Program-made: the position numbers and the translations under genes
From: JBCBSP01 sp039819095
GTDB taxonomy: Bacteria > Pseudomonadota > Alphaproteobacteria > Caulobacterales > Maricaulaceae
Assembly (NCBI GenBank): GCA_039819095.1
Contig: JBCBSP010000002.1
Coordinates: 248,001-312,000 of the forward strand
DNA length: 64,000 nt
Direction: 5' to 3'
The notes under the pieces: generated by a model
Told to the model about the DNA's origin: nothing
Seen by the model: the letters and a program-made list of their open reading frames with translations, nothing else
Database searches by the model: none
Shown: piece after piece, positions 36,290 to 45,772 of the stretch
How the letters are laid out: each line of letters begins with the position of its first letter
Numbering within the stretch: position 1 is the stretch's first letter

Positions 36290-36508
36290 TGCGCGGGCTG
36301 CCAGTCCCGGTCGGAACGCGCTCCATAGCGATGGAGATTTCATCCTCCAGACGCCAGAAGCAGTCTTTCCATCGCGCGATCCTGCCGGGCTTCATTCCAT
36401 GCATTGATCTGAAAGCCGATCACGACGCCGACGATCACCATGACGAATTCCAGCGTCGCGGCGTAAGGGCTCTGACCGCGAAGCGCTGGAGAGTTTCTGC
36501 AGGATCAT
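36290..36508 (-). pseudogene. Remnant of a short membrane protein gene (DUF6090-like)
   Basis: Reading across two frameshifts gives MILQKLSSASRSE, then YAATLEFVMVIVGVVIGF and QINAWNEARQDRAMERLL, then WRLEDEISI. This matches the common small proteins that start MILRR, have one membrane helix and an INxWNE motif. Broken and lacking its C-terminal part. The 200 bases from here to the M14 gene hold only its leader. Confidence 0.65.
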
Positions 36509-36724
36509 GTTCGGTTCCAGCGGCTTCAAGGCAGCAATCGAGAGGCGACTATGACGTGCGGCTGGAGAGTTATTGAGTCTGACACCAACCAACGCGGGCT
36601 CACGGGTCGTGTTCCTGGGCTGGACCCTTTGAGTTAGCCGAAATGTCGAGCCGGGTTCACTTGACCGGTTACTCTCACCCCAACATATCTACGCCTCAAA
36701 CAAGAATCTTCCGGGGAGACCACC

Positions 36725-39349
36725 ATGTTGCGTACGCTTGCCGCCGCTTTGCTTCTGTCGACCGCGCCCGCCGCTTTCACCGCACAGGCCTATGAGCCTA
36801 AGCCGGTTGAAGAGCTGCTGGATCAGGGCGTTCAGTATGATCCCGCAATCCCCACGCCCGACGACGCGACAGGCTATCGGTTGGGTGAGATCATCTACCC
36901 ACCGGACCTTCATGTGGACTATATTGAGGCGCTGGCCGAGGTCTCTGACCGTATGATCGTCAGCGTGATCGGGGAAAGCCATTTCGGCCGACCGATCCAT
37001 CGGGTGACGATCTCCTCTCCTGCCAATCTGGACCGTCTGGAGCAGATCAAGGCGACCCAGCGTGCGCTCCTGGAGCCGGGCGCCGCCCCGGCCCCCGCTG
37101 ATCACCCGGTCATCATGCAATTCACCTTCGGGGTGCATGGGTCAGAGCCATCCAGCTATGACGCCGCTCCGGCGATCCTTTACCACCTGGCGGCCGCACA
37201 AGGTCCTGAAATCGAAGCGCTGCTGGAAAACGCCGTCATCAATATTGTCGTGCCGATCAATCCAGACGGGATGAACCGCTTTGCCCAGTGGACCAATATG
37301 CACCACGCCTCCGCAGCGGTGGCTGACCCGCAAAGCCGTGAGCATTTCTACGAGTGGCCGTGGGGACGAACGAACCATTACTATTTCGATCTGAACCGCC
37401 AGAAGCTGCTCGTCCAGCAGCCAGAATCACGTGCAGTGGTCGAGTTCACCCATGAGTGGATGCCCAATATCGCGGGTGACTTCCACGAGATGGGCTCCAA
37501 CTCCACCTATATGTTCTCGCCTGGCCCGGTCGACCGCCGCAACCCGCTGTTCAGCGATGACGCGGTGGATCTGAACCGGGACATGAACACCTTCATCACC
37601 GCGCGCTTGGACGATGATGGCTCGCTATATGTAAGCGAGGAGTTGTTTGCCCACTTCTATCTCGGCTTCGGGTCCAGCTATCCCAATCTGATCGGCGCGG
37701 TGCCTTACCTGTTTGAACAAAGCTCCACGCGCGGCCTTATCCGCGAGACCGAATACGGCACGCTGCGCTATGACGACAAAATCGGCATGCAGGCGCGCGT
37801 GGGGCTGGCCGTGATCGAAGCCGGTCTTGCCCGTCGCGAGCAATTGCAGGCGCATCTGACGAGCTTCTATGACGAAAGCCGCCAGATGGCTGCAGACGAT
37901 CCGGTGCGGGCCTATGTCTTCCAGTCCACCGACCGCGCGCGCCTGGCGAACTTCCTCGATATGCTGGACGTGCACCAGATCGAGGTGCGCGAGCTGGATC
38001 AGGCTGTGCGCGCTGATGGCCGGACCTACGAGCCAGGCGAAGCCTTCATTGTGGTCGCAAACCAGACCCACTACCGGATCATCAAGGGCCTGTTTGGGGC
38101 TGAAGTGATCACCGACCGTACTGAATTCTATGATGTGTCGGGCTGGACCCAGCCTCTGGCCTGGGACATCGACTATTCAGAACTGCGCGGCCGCACCTTC
38201 AACGCCAATCTCGCTGGTGATCTGGCGGAGGATTTCAATGCCGCTGCGCCGGCGCCTGAACGTAGCGACTATGCCTATGTGATGGAGTGGGACAGCTATT
38301 ATGCGCCGCGCGCTGTCTATCGCCTGCTTGATGCGGGTCTTCGCGTCCGCGTCATTCCCGATGAGACCACCGTCACGACGCGCACCGGCGATGTCGAGCC
38401 GGGTCGCGGGGCCATTATGACGCCGATTGCCGGCCAGGATCTGGACGCTGACGAGATTTATGACCTGATGGTCCGCGCGGCCGCTGAAGATTCCGTCACG
38501 GTGCACGCCGCCTCAACCGGACTGACCAGCCGCGGATCGGACCTGGGCGGCTTCCAGCTGTCCAATGTGGAAAAGCCTGAAGTTCTGCTGGCGACCGGGC
38601 GGGCTGTATCCTCCAACGATTCCGGTGAATACTGGCACCTGCTCGACCATGAGATGAATATCCCGGTATCGCTGGTCGATGTGAGCGAGATGCCCCGCGC
38701 TGACATCAGCCGCTACACCCACATTATCCTGCCGGGCGGCGACTATAGCGGCCTGAATGAGGCCTTCCGGGCGCGCCTCGATGCGTGGATCCAGGCCGGC
38801 GGTGTTCTGATCGCAAGTGAATCTGCGTCGCGCTGGGCGGCTGAACACGATCTGTCCAGCGCCACCTTCCTTGAAGAAGAGGAAGAGAACGCTGACGGTG
38901 AGGGGGACGATGGCGCTGAAGCCGCCACGGAGGACGTGATCATCTCCTACGATGATATCGACACCTGGGACGCAGAAGTGCGCATTTCCGGCGCGATGTT
39001 TGAAACGCGCGTCGATATTGCCCACCCGCTGGTCTTTGGCTTGCGCGATTCCATGCTGGCGGTGACGAAGCTGGGAACCGATGCCATCGAGGTTTCAGAC
39101 AATCCCTTCGCCCTGCCGGTGCGCTACGCCCAGGACGATCCTTTGCTGGCCGGATATGCGAGCGAAGAAAGCCGGGAGGCCCTTGAAGGTCTGGGGGCCA
39201 TGCACGCGGAGCGCCGGGGTCAGGGCTCGGTCATTCTCTTCGTCGATAACCCGGTCTTCCGCGCCTACCACAAGGGCTCACAGCGTCTGGTCACCAACGC
39301 CATTTTCTTCGGCGATGATTTCCGCAACCCAACGCGTCGCGTGGAGTAA
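36725..39349 (+). CDS. Exported M14-family zinc carboxypeptidase-like protein
   Basis: An 874-residue secreted protein with a signal peptide (MLRTLAAALLLSTAPAAFTAQA). The M14 domain (about 60-370) has the zinc motif H138-GS-E141 in FGVHGSEPSS, NPDGMNRF, and a third ligand probably in AGDFHEMGSNS. The C-terminal half resembles a class I glutamine-amidotransferase-like fold (ILPGGDYSGLN). An acidic stretch (EEEEENADGEGDDGAEA) interrupts it at about 718-735. GGGGAG precedes the ATG. It should trim peptides in the periplasm or outside; no partner is evident apart from the convergent M28-like gene. Confidence 0.87.
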   Translation: MLRTLAAALLLSTAPAAFTAQAYEPKPVEELLDQGVQYDPAIPTPDDATGYRLGEIIYPPDLHVDYIEALAEVSDRMIVSVIGESHFGRPIHRVTISSPANLDRLEQIKATQRALLEPGAAPAPADHPVIMQFTFGVHGSEPSSYDAAPAILYHLAAAQGPEIEALLENAVINIVVPINPDGMNRFAQWTNMHHASAAVADPQSREHFYEWPWGRTNHYYFDLNRQKLLVQQPESRAVVEFTHEWMPNIAGDFHEMGSNSTYMFSPGPVDRRNPLFSDDAVDLNRDMNTFITARLDDDGSLYVSEELFAHFYLGFGSSYPNLIGAVPYLFEQSSTRGLIRETEYGTLRYDDKIGMQARVGLAVIEAGLARREQLQAHLTSFYDESRQMAADDPVRAYVFQSTDRARLANFLDMLDVHQIEVRELDQAVRADGRTYEPGEAFIVVANQTHYRIIKGLFGAEVITDRTEFYDVSGWTQPLAWDIDYSELRGRTFNANLAGDLAEDFNAAAPAPERSDYAYVMEWDSYYAPRAVYRLLDAGLRVRVIPDETTVTTRTGDVEPGRGAIMTPIAGQDLDADEIYDLMVRAAAEDSVTVHAASTGLTSRGSDLGGFQLSNVEKPEVLLATGRAVSSNDSGEYWHLLDHEMNIPVSLVDVSEMPRADISRYTHIILPGGDYSGLNEAFRARLDAWIQAGGVLIASESASRWAAEHDLSSATFLEEEEENADGEGDDGAEAATEDVIISYDDIDTWDAEVRISGAMFETRVDIAHPLVFGLRDSMLAVTKLGTDAIEVSDNPFALPVRYAQDDPLLAGYASEESREALEGLGAMHAERRGQGSVILFVDNPVFRAYHKGSQRLVTNAIFFGDDFRNPTRRVE

Positions 39350-39381
39350 ATTTATGGCCGGCCCGGCGCTGACCGGGCGGT

Positions 39382-39432
39382 CCCCATTGAGCGGGGCGAG
39401 CTGCTGGCGGTTCCGCTCCCCGCTCAATGGGG
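39382..39432. terminator. Long inverted repeat between convergent peptidase genes
   Basis: CCCCATTGAGCGGGG (39,382-39,396) and CCCCGCTCAATGGGG (39,418-39,432) form a perfect 15-bp stem with a 21-base loop. There is no T-run, so it may act as a processing or weak bidirectional termination hairpin for the M14 and M28-like genes. The remaining intergenic bases to 39,603 hold nothing else. Confidence 0.55.
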
Positions 39433-39603
39433 CATTCGAGACTGTTTCTCGTCCGTCGGGCGGCGCCGTCAGCAACCCCTTCATTTCATAGGATCACGTC
39501 AGCAATCCGCCGGCGCGATGGTCCGAGCTCATCGCGAGAAGGGCAGGCTTTCAGGCATGCGGCGGTAAAGGAGTGACGGTGAATTCAGACATCGCCACCC
39601 GAC

Positions 39604-40959
39604 CTACAAGCCGAGCACTTGCGCGACCGCTTTCTGGAAGGCGCGGGAGGGCGGCTCGACCAGCGCGCCGGAGACCGCGTTCATACGGTCGCTCATGACA
39701 TGATGCAGGCGGTGAGCCGCGAAGGCGCCGATGGCGGGCTGATAGCCGTACTCGGCGATGTGTTTGAGTTCGCCCGCAGCGGTCTCCACGGTCAGCGGAT
39801 AGGTCTGGGCCAGGCCCGGAATATCGGCGAAGGCGGTGCGCACGGTCTCCAGAACAGGCGCGCTCGCCATCAGATAGCGCTGCGCATCGCTGCTCTGCAT
39901 CGGCAACAGCCGGCGCGGCGTCTCATGCCAGTCGCGCGCCGCCCAGCCGGCGCCGAGATGAACCCAGAGTGCGGTGTCCTGGGGCGGCGGAGCGCCGTCG
40001 GCGAGCCAGAGCCGTCCGCCATAAGCGTCCAGCTCATGCCCGCTGGCGCAGAACAGGGTGATGGAGTGGTCCGTCGTTGCGGCGGGAAGCCAGGCCGCAA
40101 AGGCGAGCATGGCCGCCACGCCCGGCCCGCGTTCGCCCGCGCAATGCGTCCAGCCGCTATAGGGTGTCGACACGACGATATGCGGCCGGCCGGGCCGCGC
40201 GATACGACCGATCACGTTGACGGCTTCCCGGGCCGGGCGCTGGGGCGGGGTGTCCAGCTGCGCATCTAAGCCCTCGCGCGCCGCTGCGATCAGCCCGGCG
40301 GCCTCGCCCGGGGCCGCGATGGCCATGAGAGGGTAGGTATTGTCCAGATTGATGTTGAGCACGGCCGCATCGCGCGAGGGCCCGTTGGTGACGATAATCA
40401 GGGCCGCCGCGCCCTGAGCCAGGCATTGCTCGACAATCGGACGCACCGCCCAGCCGAGCGACTCCGAATGCCGGGCATGGGGCGTGTCAGCCACGACGAT
40501 GGCGCCGGCGAGCGGGCCGTCCGGACCGGCGGGACCGGCATAGACCAGAGGCGCGCTCACCCGATTTTCGCCATCACGGCGGAAGGGCGGTTGAGCGATG
40601 AGGCCGAGCGCGTCTTCGCCGAATATGATCCGGGCCTCGATCGCGTCATGGTCCGGCGCGGTGAAGGCCTGGCGTTCGGTGCTGAATCCGTGCGCCTGGA
40701 ACCGCGCCTCAAGCCAATCGGCCGTGGCGAGATCGGCCGCGGATCCGGTCCGGTGCACCCCGAATCCGTCATAGGCGGCGAGATCGGCCTGGAGCGCGTC
40801 ACGGTGGAAGGGGTCGTTCAGGTGCTCTGACGCAGAGGTCGGAGTCGCCGCCGGCGAACGGGGCTCGCCTGAAGGCGCTGAACACGCGCCAAGCGCGGCG
40901 CCGGCTGCGGTCATCAGCATCAGACTGCGCCGGGACACGGCGAACGGGCTGGGCTTCAT
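39604..40959 (-). CDS. M28-like peptidase-fold lipoprotein, zinc ligands apparently missing
   Basis: A 451-residue protein with an Arg-Arg signal and lipobox (SRRSLMLMTAAGAALGAC26). A PA-like insert is followed by an M28 aminopeptidase-like fold. Active M28 enzymes have His and Asp ligands in an AHYD-type strand and a second Asp in DNASG; the matching place here reads STPYSGW and GERGPGVAAM. ASGHELDAYGG keeps the later His-Glu. It may therefore be a non-catalytic binding protein, or use an altered site. AGGAGG precedes the ATG at 40,957-40,959. Its promoter holds the shared 16-bp operator at 41,023. Confidence 0.75.
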   Translation of the reverse strand: MKPSPFAVSRRSLMLMTAAGAALGACSAPSGEPRSPAATPTSASEHLNDPFHRDALQADLAAYDGFGVHRTGSAADLATADWLEARFQAHGFSTERQAFTAPDHDAIEARIIFGEDALGLIAQPPFRRDGENRVSAPLVYAGPAGPDGPLAGAIVVADTPHARHSESLGWAVRPIVEQCLAQGAAALIIVTNGPSRDAAVLNINLDNTYPLMAIAAPGEAAGLIAAAREGLDAQLDTPPQRPAREAVNVIGRIARPGRPHIVVSTPYSGWTHCAGERGPGVAAMLAFAAWLPAATTDHSITLFCASGHELDAYGGRLWLADGAPPPQDTALWVHLGAGWAARDWHETPRRLLPMQSSDAQRYLMASAPVLETVRTAFADIPGLAQTYPLTVETAAGELKHIAEYGYQPAIGAFAAHRLHHVMSDRMNAVSGALVEPPSRAFQKAVAQVLGL

Positions 40960-41022
40960 CTCATCCTCCTGAGCGGCGTTGTCAGGGCGGAAGCGTAAGC
41001 GTCCTCGTCGCATTGCAAAAGC

Positions 41023-41038
41023 GATACTTTTCGGTACC
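41023..41038. promoter_or_regulatory. Shared operator copy 1 (GRTAC-N6-GTAYC)
   Basis: GATACTTTTCGGTACC; read on the minus strand it is GGTACCGAAAAGTATC. It lies between the divergent M28-like and GST genes. Copies 2 and 3 are at 45,670 and 50,301. Confidence 0.65.
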
Positions 41039-41065
41039 TTTTCTGAATTGAGAGAAGAGGCCGTC

Positions 41066-41140
41066 ATGATCCGAAACCCATTCGCCCGCCTTTACCGCAT
41101 CACCATACCTGGCGCGCCGGGAGCATCTCATGCCGGCTGA
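41066..41140 (+). CDS. Possible 24-residue leader peptide upstream of the GST gene
   Basis: An ATG with a strong Shine-Dalgarno (GAGAAGAGG) opens a 24-codon frame, MIRNPFARLYRITIPGAPGA and four more residues. Its stop lies 8 bases inside the GST gene in another frame. Such overlap usually couples translation of the second gene to the first. The peptide has no recognised family. Confidence 0.4.
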   Translation: MIRNPFARLYRITIPGAPGASHAG

Positions 41141-42140
41141 TCCGGCGGCTCTAAAACTCTATGGCGGGATCGGTTCGCCCTATACGATGAAGGTGCGCGC
41201 GGCGCTGCGCCGGATGAGGCTCGATCATGTCTTCATCCTCATCGACGATGCGGCCGCGAAGCGCACTGCTGAGGTCAGACCGCCCATCATCCCGGTGCTT
41301 GAGCACGCTGACGGCCGGTTTGAAACCGACTCAACCCCGATGCTGCAACGCCTGGCCGCAGCGCATCCCGCCGCCCCGGCGATCTATCCGGAGAACCAGG
41401 CGGAACGTTTTCTGGCGCTGCTCATCGAGGACTTCGCCGATGAATGGCTGACCAAGGCGATGTTTCACTTCCGCTGGGCGTATGAGGCGGACGCCGAGCT
41501 TCTGTCGCGCCAGCTTGCCTTCGACCGGCTGAGATCGGCCGGCGTTGACGCGCTGGAGGACGCTGCGGCCTGGTTCAAGGATCGCCAGATCGCGCGCATG
41601 ACCATCGTCGGCTGCACCGCCGAGACGGCCGGTTTGATCGAGGCGGGCTTTGAACGGGTCTGCGCCGCACTGAACGCCCATGTCAGCACGCATGCGCCCT
41701 TTCTGTTCGGAAGCGGGCCCAGCGTGGCGGACTTTGCGCTTTACGGTCAGCTTTTCCAGCTGCAGCGGGACCCGACGCCGGGTGAGCGCATGCGCAACAC
41801 ATCGCCCTGGCTGCAGCGCTGGATCGAGTGGGTGGACGATGCGGCCGGCTTTGAAGGCGCGCCGCAGAGGCTTGATGCGTCAGGTCCGCTGCGCGGGTTG
41901 ATGGACGAAATCGGCGCCGTCTACCTGCCCTTCCTCGCCGCAAACGCTGCGAGCTTTAACGCCGGACAGTCGCAGTTCGAGTGCGCGATAAGAGGCGGCG
42001 TCTGGCGCCAGCCGGTTTTCAAATACCAGGTCAAATGCCTCAATGCGCTGCGCGAGTCCTATGAGGCGCTGGATGTGGCCTCACGCGCACGGATCGGCGA
42101 GGCGCTCAACGCCGATGCGGCGATCGAGATCCTGTCATGA
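41130..42140 (+). CDS. Glutathione S-transferase family protein
   Basis: A 336-residue protein. An N-terminal thioredoxin-like GST domain (KLYGGIGSPYTMKVRAAL, likely active Ser16; PIIPVLEHADGRFETDSTPM for glutathione binding) is followed by an all-helical C-terminal domain (GSGPSVADFALYGQLFQL). It is longer than usual (about 220), with about 90 extra residues at the end. GGGAG precedes the ATG. It overlaps the next gene by ATGA, and its promoter carries shared operator copy 1. Confidence 0.85.
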   Translation: MPADPAALKLYGGIGSPYTMKVRAALRRMRLDHVFILIDDAAAKRTAEVRPPIIPVLEHADGRFETDSTPMLQRLAAAHPAAPAIYPENQAERFLALLIEDFADEWLTKAMFHFRWAYEADAELLSRQLAFDRLRSAGVDALEDAAAWFKDRQIARMTIVGCTAETAGLIEAGFERVCAALNAHVSTHAPFLFGSGPSVADFALYGQLFQLQRDPTPGERMRNTSPWLQRWIEWVDDAAGFEGAPQRLDASGPLRGLMDEIGAVYLPFLAANAASFNAGQSQFECAIRGGVWRQPVFKYQVKCLNALRESYEALDVASRARIGEALNADAAIEILS

Positions 42141-42655
42141 CGGCGAACACGTTGTTTGACCGGCTGTGCGAAAGCCTGGGCGGCCCGCTCGACCCGGACC
42201 GATCCAGCCTGGAGGCCGTGCTGGTCGCGCTTGAAGACTGGCCGCTGGATCGCCCGGCGGTGATCGTCAACCTGTTCCGCTTTCATAACCGTGCGAAATA
42301 TGACGAGCCGATCGAGCAAAACGGGGAGACCGCCTTCAAGCGCTATCTGACCGCGAGCGGCCCCGTCTTCCGGCGCGCCGGCGTGTTCGTGCTTCTGGCC
42401 GGGCCGGTGGCGTCGAACTTCATCGTCGATGACGGCGAGCGCTGGGACTTCGTCACCATCGCCGGCTATCCTGATCCGATGCGCTTTCTCACCGCGCTGG
42501 CCGACCCGGACTATCAGGCCGCGCTCATTCATCGCGAAGCCGGCGTCGCGGCCACAAAGGTGCTGATCACCCAACCGCTTCTGCTTGGCGGGCCACCGGA
42601 TGAGCTGGCCGGTGACGCTCGTCTCATTCAGGCCTATCTGGAAGGCGTCGACTGA
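42137..42655 (+). CDS. DUF1330-like small protein
   Basis: A 172-residue soluble protein with a ferredoxin-like pattern (VIVNLFRFHNRAKY, ERWDFVTIAGYPDPMRFLTAL, YQAALIHREAG) that recalls DUF1330 proteins. These are related to small oxygenase and dimeric alpha-beta barrel folds. It is coupled to the GST gene by a four-base overlap. Function unknown. Confidence 0.65.
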   Translation: MTANTLFDRLCESLGGPLDPDRSSLEAVLVALEDWPLDRPAVIVNLFRFHNRAKYDEPIEQNGETAFKRYLTASGPVFRRAGVFVLLAGPVASNFIVDDGERWDFVTIAGYPDPMRFLTALADPDYQAALIHREAGVAATKVLITQPLLLGGPPDELAGDARLIQAYLEGVD

Positions 42656-42671
42656 CGCCTCCCGCCGGGTT

Positions 42672-43295
42672 TCAGGGAAGCCGCAACCAGCTGCTCGTCA
42701 GGGCCGCGACGGACCGGTTCAGCCAGGCCGTGAAAGCTTCGTCGCGGGTGGCCGGCGCGCGGTCCACATGCCGCGCGATCGCATCGAAAATGAAATGAGT
42801 GAGCGTTTCGGCACAAAACTCCAGACCGGGCGCGACTTCCACTTCCGGGGGTTTCAACGCCGCCAGGCGCGCGGACGTGCGCTCAACGATCTGCTCGCGA
42901 TATTCACGCCAGATCGGCCGAGTTCCCGGATCCTGCGGCGCGTGGCGCAGGAGCAGGACGACCGGGTCCGGGTGTGCGCGGGCGAAGCGCAGAATGCTCT
43001 CGTGACGGCTTCGCCAATCGCGATCCTCACGCGCATCGAGCGCCAGCAGGCGTTCGCGCACGCCGCGCAACAGCTCCGCGATCAGCTCGTCCTTTGAACC
43101 GAAATATCGGTAGAGGACGATTTTGGATGTGCCGGCCGCTTCGGCGATCTCAGTCATGGTCGCGCCGTGAAACCCTCGCGCGCGCAAGGCGGAAGACGCG
43201 GTCATCAGAAACGCCGCGCGACGCTCGTCAGCCCGCTGAGCGCGCTTGCCGGACGGCGGGACCGCCTCCCGGAAGAGGGTTGATTCTGCAGTCAT
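42672..43295 (-). CDS. TetR/AcrR family regulator
   Basis: A 207-residue TetR regulator with the helix-turn-helix ATMTEIAEAAGTSKIVLYRY (about 45-64) followed by FGSKDELI. It is convergent with the GST/DUF1330 pair. Its own upstream region does not contain the shared GRTAC operator. It could control the neighbouring GST or TonB units, but nothing in the sequence shows which. Confidence 0.9.
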   Translation of the reverse strand: MTAESTLFREAVPPSGKRAQRADERRAAFLMTASSALRARGFHGATMTEIAEAAGTSKIVLYRYFGSKDELIAELLRGVRERLLALDAREDRDWRSRHESILRFARAHPDPVVLLLRHAPQDPGTRPIWREYREQIVERTSARLAALKPPEVEVAPGLEFCAETLTHFIFDAIARHVDRAPATRDEAFTAWLNRSVAALTSSWLRLP

Positions 43296-43347
43296 TAGCT
43301 TACGATAGCGCTCGCCCCGGCTTGCGCAATCGGCCCTGCGCCATCGC

Positions 43348-43379
43348 CTAAAGAAACGGCCGGCCCGCGAGGGCCGGCC
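43348..43379 (-). terminator. Intrinsic terminator of the TonB receptor gene
   Basis: On the minus strand GGCCGGCCC-TCGC-GGGCCGGCC (43,358-43,379) is a perfect 9-bp stem followed by GTTTCTTT, 40 bases after the receptor stop codon. Confidence 0.8.
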
Positions 43380-43418
43380 AAGGCTGGAGGAGAGTCGATC
43401 GTCAAAGCTGCGATGCGG

Positions 43419-45614
43419 CTAGAAATCGGCGCTGACGCGCACGCCCCAGGTCCGCCCAGAACTCCAGTACTCATTGCTGGACACGGTCTGGATGAGATAG
43501 CGCTCATCGGTCAGATTCTTCGCGAACACCGACAGGGTGAAGGTGTCGTTGCGCACTCCGATACGCGCATCGAACAGGTCGAAGTCCGGCAGAGCGCGCA
43601 GATTGCGCGCATCTTCAGGACCGCCGCGTTCAAACTGCGCCGAGCCGGACAGGAAGCCTTCAAACCCGGGCACGAGCGGGAAGAAATAGCTGGTGGAGAT
43701 CTGCGCATTGAGATCGCGCGTCCGGCTGACCCGAAGACCGGAAATGTCCTCGGTGACGCCGGCGAAGATGACCAGCGTGTCGTCGCCGTATTCGCCATCA
43801 TTCGACGACAGGCCCAGATTGAGATTGAGCGTGCCCGGGCCGACCTCGAATCGGCCGCCGGCTTCGAATTCCACCCCGTAGACGGTGGTATCGCCCGCGT
43901 TTTGCAGGATGAAGGTATTGTTGGTCGTGCCGGCGTTGGTGACGATCTGAGCGTCTTCGGTGCGCGTATAGAAAGCCGCCGCAGCGAGGCGCCAGGGTCC
44001 CATCACCGCTTTCCAGCCCGCCTCCCCGGAGATCGCGTACTCCGGATCGTAGGGGATCAGGGTCTCGGCGTTCGGAACCGTGTCGGGAAGCCCGGTATTG
44101 AACCCGCCGGGCCGGTAGCCGGTGGCGAGGCGCCCGTAGATGGTATGGTTCTCGTCAACCGCATAGTCGGCGGTGAAAACCGGGATGACATTCGTCCAGC
44201 TGTCAGTGTCGGTGACGCTGAACTCCACGGCAAGAGAATCGGCCTGGTTCTGAGTCCGGTCGAAGGTGAAGTCCTTCTCATCACGCTGGACGCGCAGCTC
44301 CAGGCCGAGATCGAGCCGCTCGCTGGCTTCATAGCCGAAGGCTGCGAAGGCCGCGATGGATGTTAGCTCTTCCACGCTGTTGTCATCGCGTGCGAGCGCG
44401 CGAAGCGGTGCAATGACGCCATTGCCGAAATTGGCGGTGAAGACATCGCTCTCAAACGTCTGGAATTCCGCTCCGAACAGCCAAGTGAGCGGGCCCTCCT
44501 CGTTGGATGCGAAGTAGAGCTCGCCGCCCAGACGCTCAAAACCCTCGGTCTGGGTGGCGAAGAGCACCACCTCATTCGGACCGAAAAAAGCGTCCTGAAA
44601 ACCAATGAAGTGATCAAGGTCTTCGTTGACGCGTGCGCCGTCCCGACTCGCCCAGCCGAGCGATGCGCGCCAGCTTCCAAACCCGGCGTCCCCATCCGCG
44701 ACGATGAACAGGCTGTCCTGTTCGATGTCGACAAAAGCCTCATCGCTCATGATGCGGACATAGGGATCAGGATCAAGCGGCGTGCCGTTAAACCGGCTGG
44801 CCCGATAGCCCATATTCGCAAAACCGGGCGTGGTGGATTCGTAGTGCTCAGCCATCACCAGCAGTTCAAGCGTATCGCTCGGCGCCCAGAGTGCGGAGGC
44901 GCGCACGCCGCTATGGCTTGAGACATCCACCGTGTTTCCAGTCGTCAGATTGGTGTGGAAACCGTCTTCCTGATCATTGTTGAAAGCGCCGACCCGAATC
45001 GCGAACTCATCTTCGGCGAGCGGTAGATTCACCACCGCCTCCAGATTGGTGCGTTCCGTCTCGAAGGTGTACTCGCCGGTCAGGCGCGCCGATGCCTCGT
45101 CCAGCTCAGGACGCCGGCTGATTACATTGACCGCACCGCCGACCGCATTACGCCCGAACAGGGCGCCTTGCGGGCCCCGCAAAACCTCGATGCGCTGTTG
45201 ATCGAAAAAGTCCATCCGGCTGAGCGAGCGTCCGCCATAGCCCCCGCCGGCGATATAGACGCCGTTGCGGTACAGGCCGGTTGCGGTTTCCGAGAAGCCG
45301 ACACGTCCCCCGCCCTGACCGCGTATGGAGATATCGTTGAGGTATTCCGGTCCGGATTTCACCAGGATAGTGCTGGGAAACTGGCGCAGATAATCCTCAA
45401 CCCCATCCAACGCGAGCAGGTCGGCCTGTTCAGCGTTCAAAGCAGTGACGGCGGCGGGAACATCGGTGATGTCCTCTTCACGCTTACGGGCCGTGACCGT
45501 GATCACATCCTGCCCGGCGGCCGATGCCGATGTCTCCTGCTGAGCGGCGGCGATCGCGCCCGGCCCGGTACATAAAGCGGCGGCGCACACAGCGCGCATA
45601 AGAATGGCTTTCAT
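43419..45614 (-). CDS. TonB-dependent outer-membrane receptor
   Basis: A 731-residue receptor with a signal peptide (ending near GPGAIAAAQ), a TonB-box-like DVITVTARKREEDITD and a plug with RGPQGALFGRNAVGGAVNVI. The beta-barrel ends WGVRVSADF with terminal Phe. The RKREEDITDVPAAVTAL segment is typical of receptors for organic substrates in alphaproteobacteria. GGGGAGG precedes the ATG. It is divergent from the GntR gene, and shared operator copy 2 lies 56 bases before its start. By context it may import the substrate of the sulfatase and esterase genes. Confidence 0.92.
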   Translation of the reverse strand: MKAILMRAVCAAALCTGPGAIAAAQQETSASAAGQDVITVTARKREEDITDVPAAVTALNAEQADLLALDGVEDYLRQFPSTILVKSGPEYLNDISIRGQGGGRVGFSETATGLYRNGVYIAGGGYGGRSLSRMDFFDQQRIEVLRGPQGALFGRNAVGGAVNVISRRPELDEASARLTGEYTFETERTNLEAVVNLPLAEDEFAIRVGAFNNDQEDGFHTNLTTGNTVDVSSHSGVRASALWAPSDTLELLVMAEHYESTTPGFANMGYRASRFNGTPLDPDPYVRIMSDEAFVDIEQDSLFIVADGDAGFGSWRASLGWASRDGARVNEDLDHFIGFQDAFFGPNEVVLFATQTEGFERLGGELYFASNEEGPLTWLFGAEFQTFESDVFTANFGNGVIAPLRALARDDNSVEELTSIAAFAAFGYEASERLDLGLELRVQRDEKDFTFDRTQNQADSLAVEFSVTDTDSWTNVIPVFTADYAVDENHTIYGRLATGYRPGGFNTGLPDTVPNAETLIPYDPEYAISGEAGWKAVMGPWRLAAAAFYTRTEDAQIVTNAGTTNNTFILQNAGDTTVYGVEFEAGGRFEVGPGTLNLNLGLSSNDGEYGDDTLVIFAGVTEDISGLRVSRTRDLNAQISTSYFFPLVPGFEGFLSGSAQFERGGPEDARNLRALPDFDLFDARIGVRNDTFTLSVFAKNLTDERYLIQTVSSNEYWSSGRTWGVRVSADF

Positions 45615-45669
45615 TGAAGTCCTCCCCTGAGATCAACGACGAGCGCGTCTTCTGTTCGCACGCAATGCC

Positions 45670-45685
45670 GATACCGAAGAGTACC
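45670..45685. promoter_or_regulatory. Shared operator copy 2 (GRTAC-N6-GTAYC)
   Basis: GATACCGAAGAGTACC, followed by GTTTTGGGG, between the divergent TonB receptor and GntR genes. Confidence 0.65.
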
Positions 45686-45711
45686 GTTTTGGGGTTTATT
45701 CTGTCTACCAA

Positions 45712-45723
45712 ATTGTTGACAAT
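45712..45723. promoter_or_regulatory. GntR/FadR-type operator candidate
   Basis: ATTGT-TG-ACAAT is a small inverted repeat of the type bound by FadR-subfamily GntR proteins. It lies 50 bases before the GntR start, so autoregulation is likely. Confidence 0.5.
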
Positions 45724-45772
45724 CTCCGGGCGTGCGACTTTCCACCAACGCACCAGCCGGTCTGGAGGCCCA

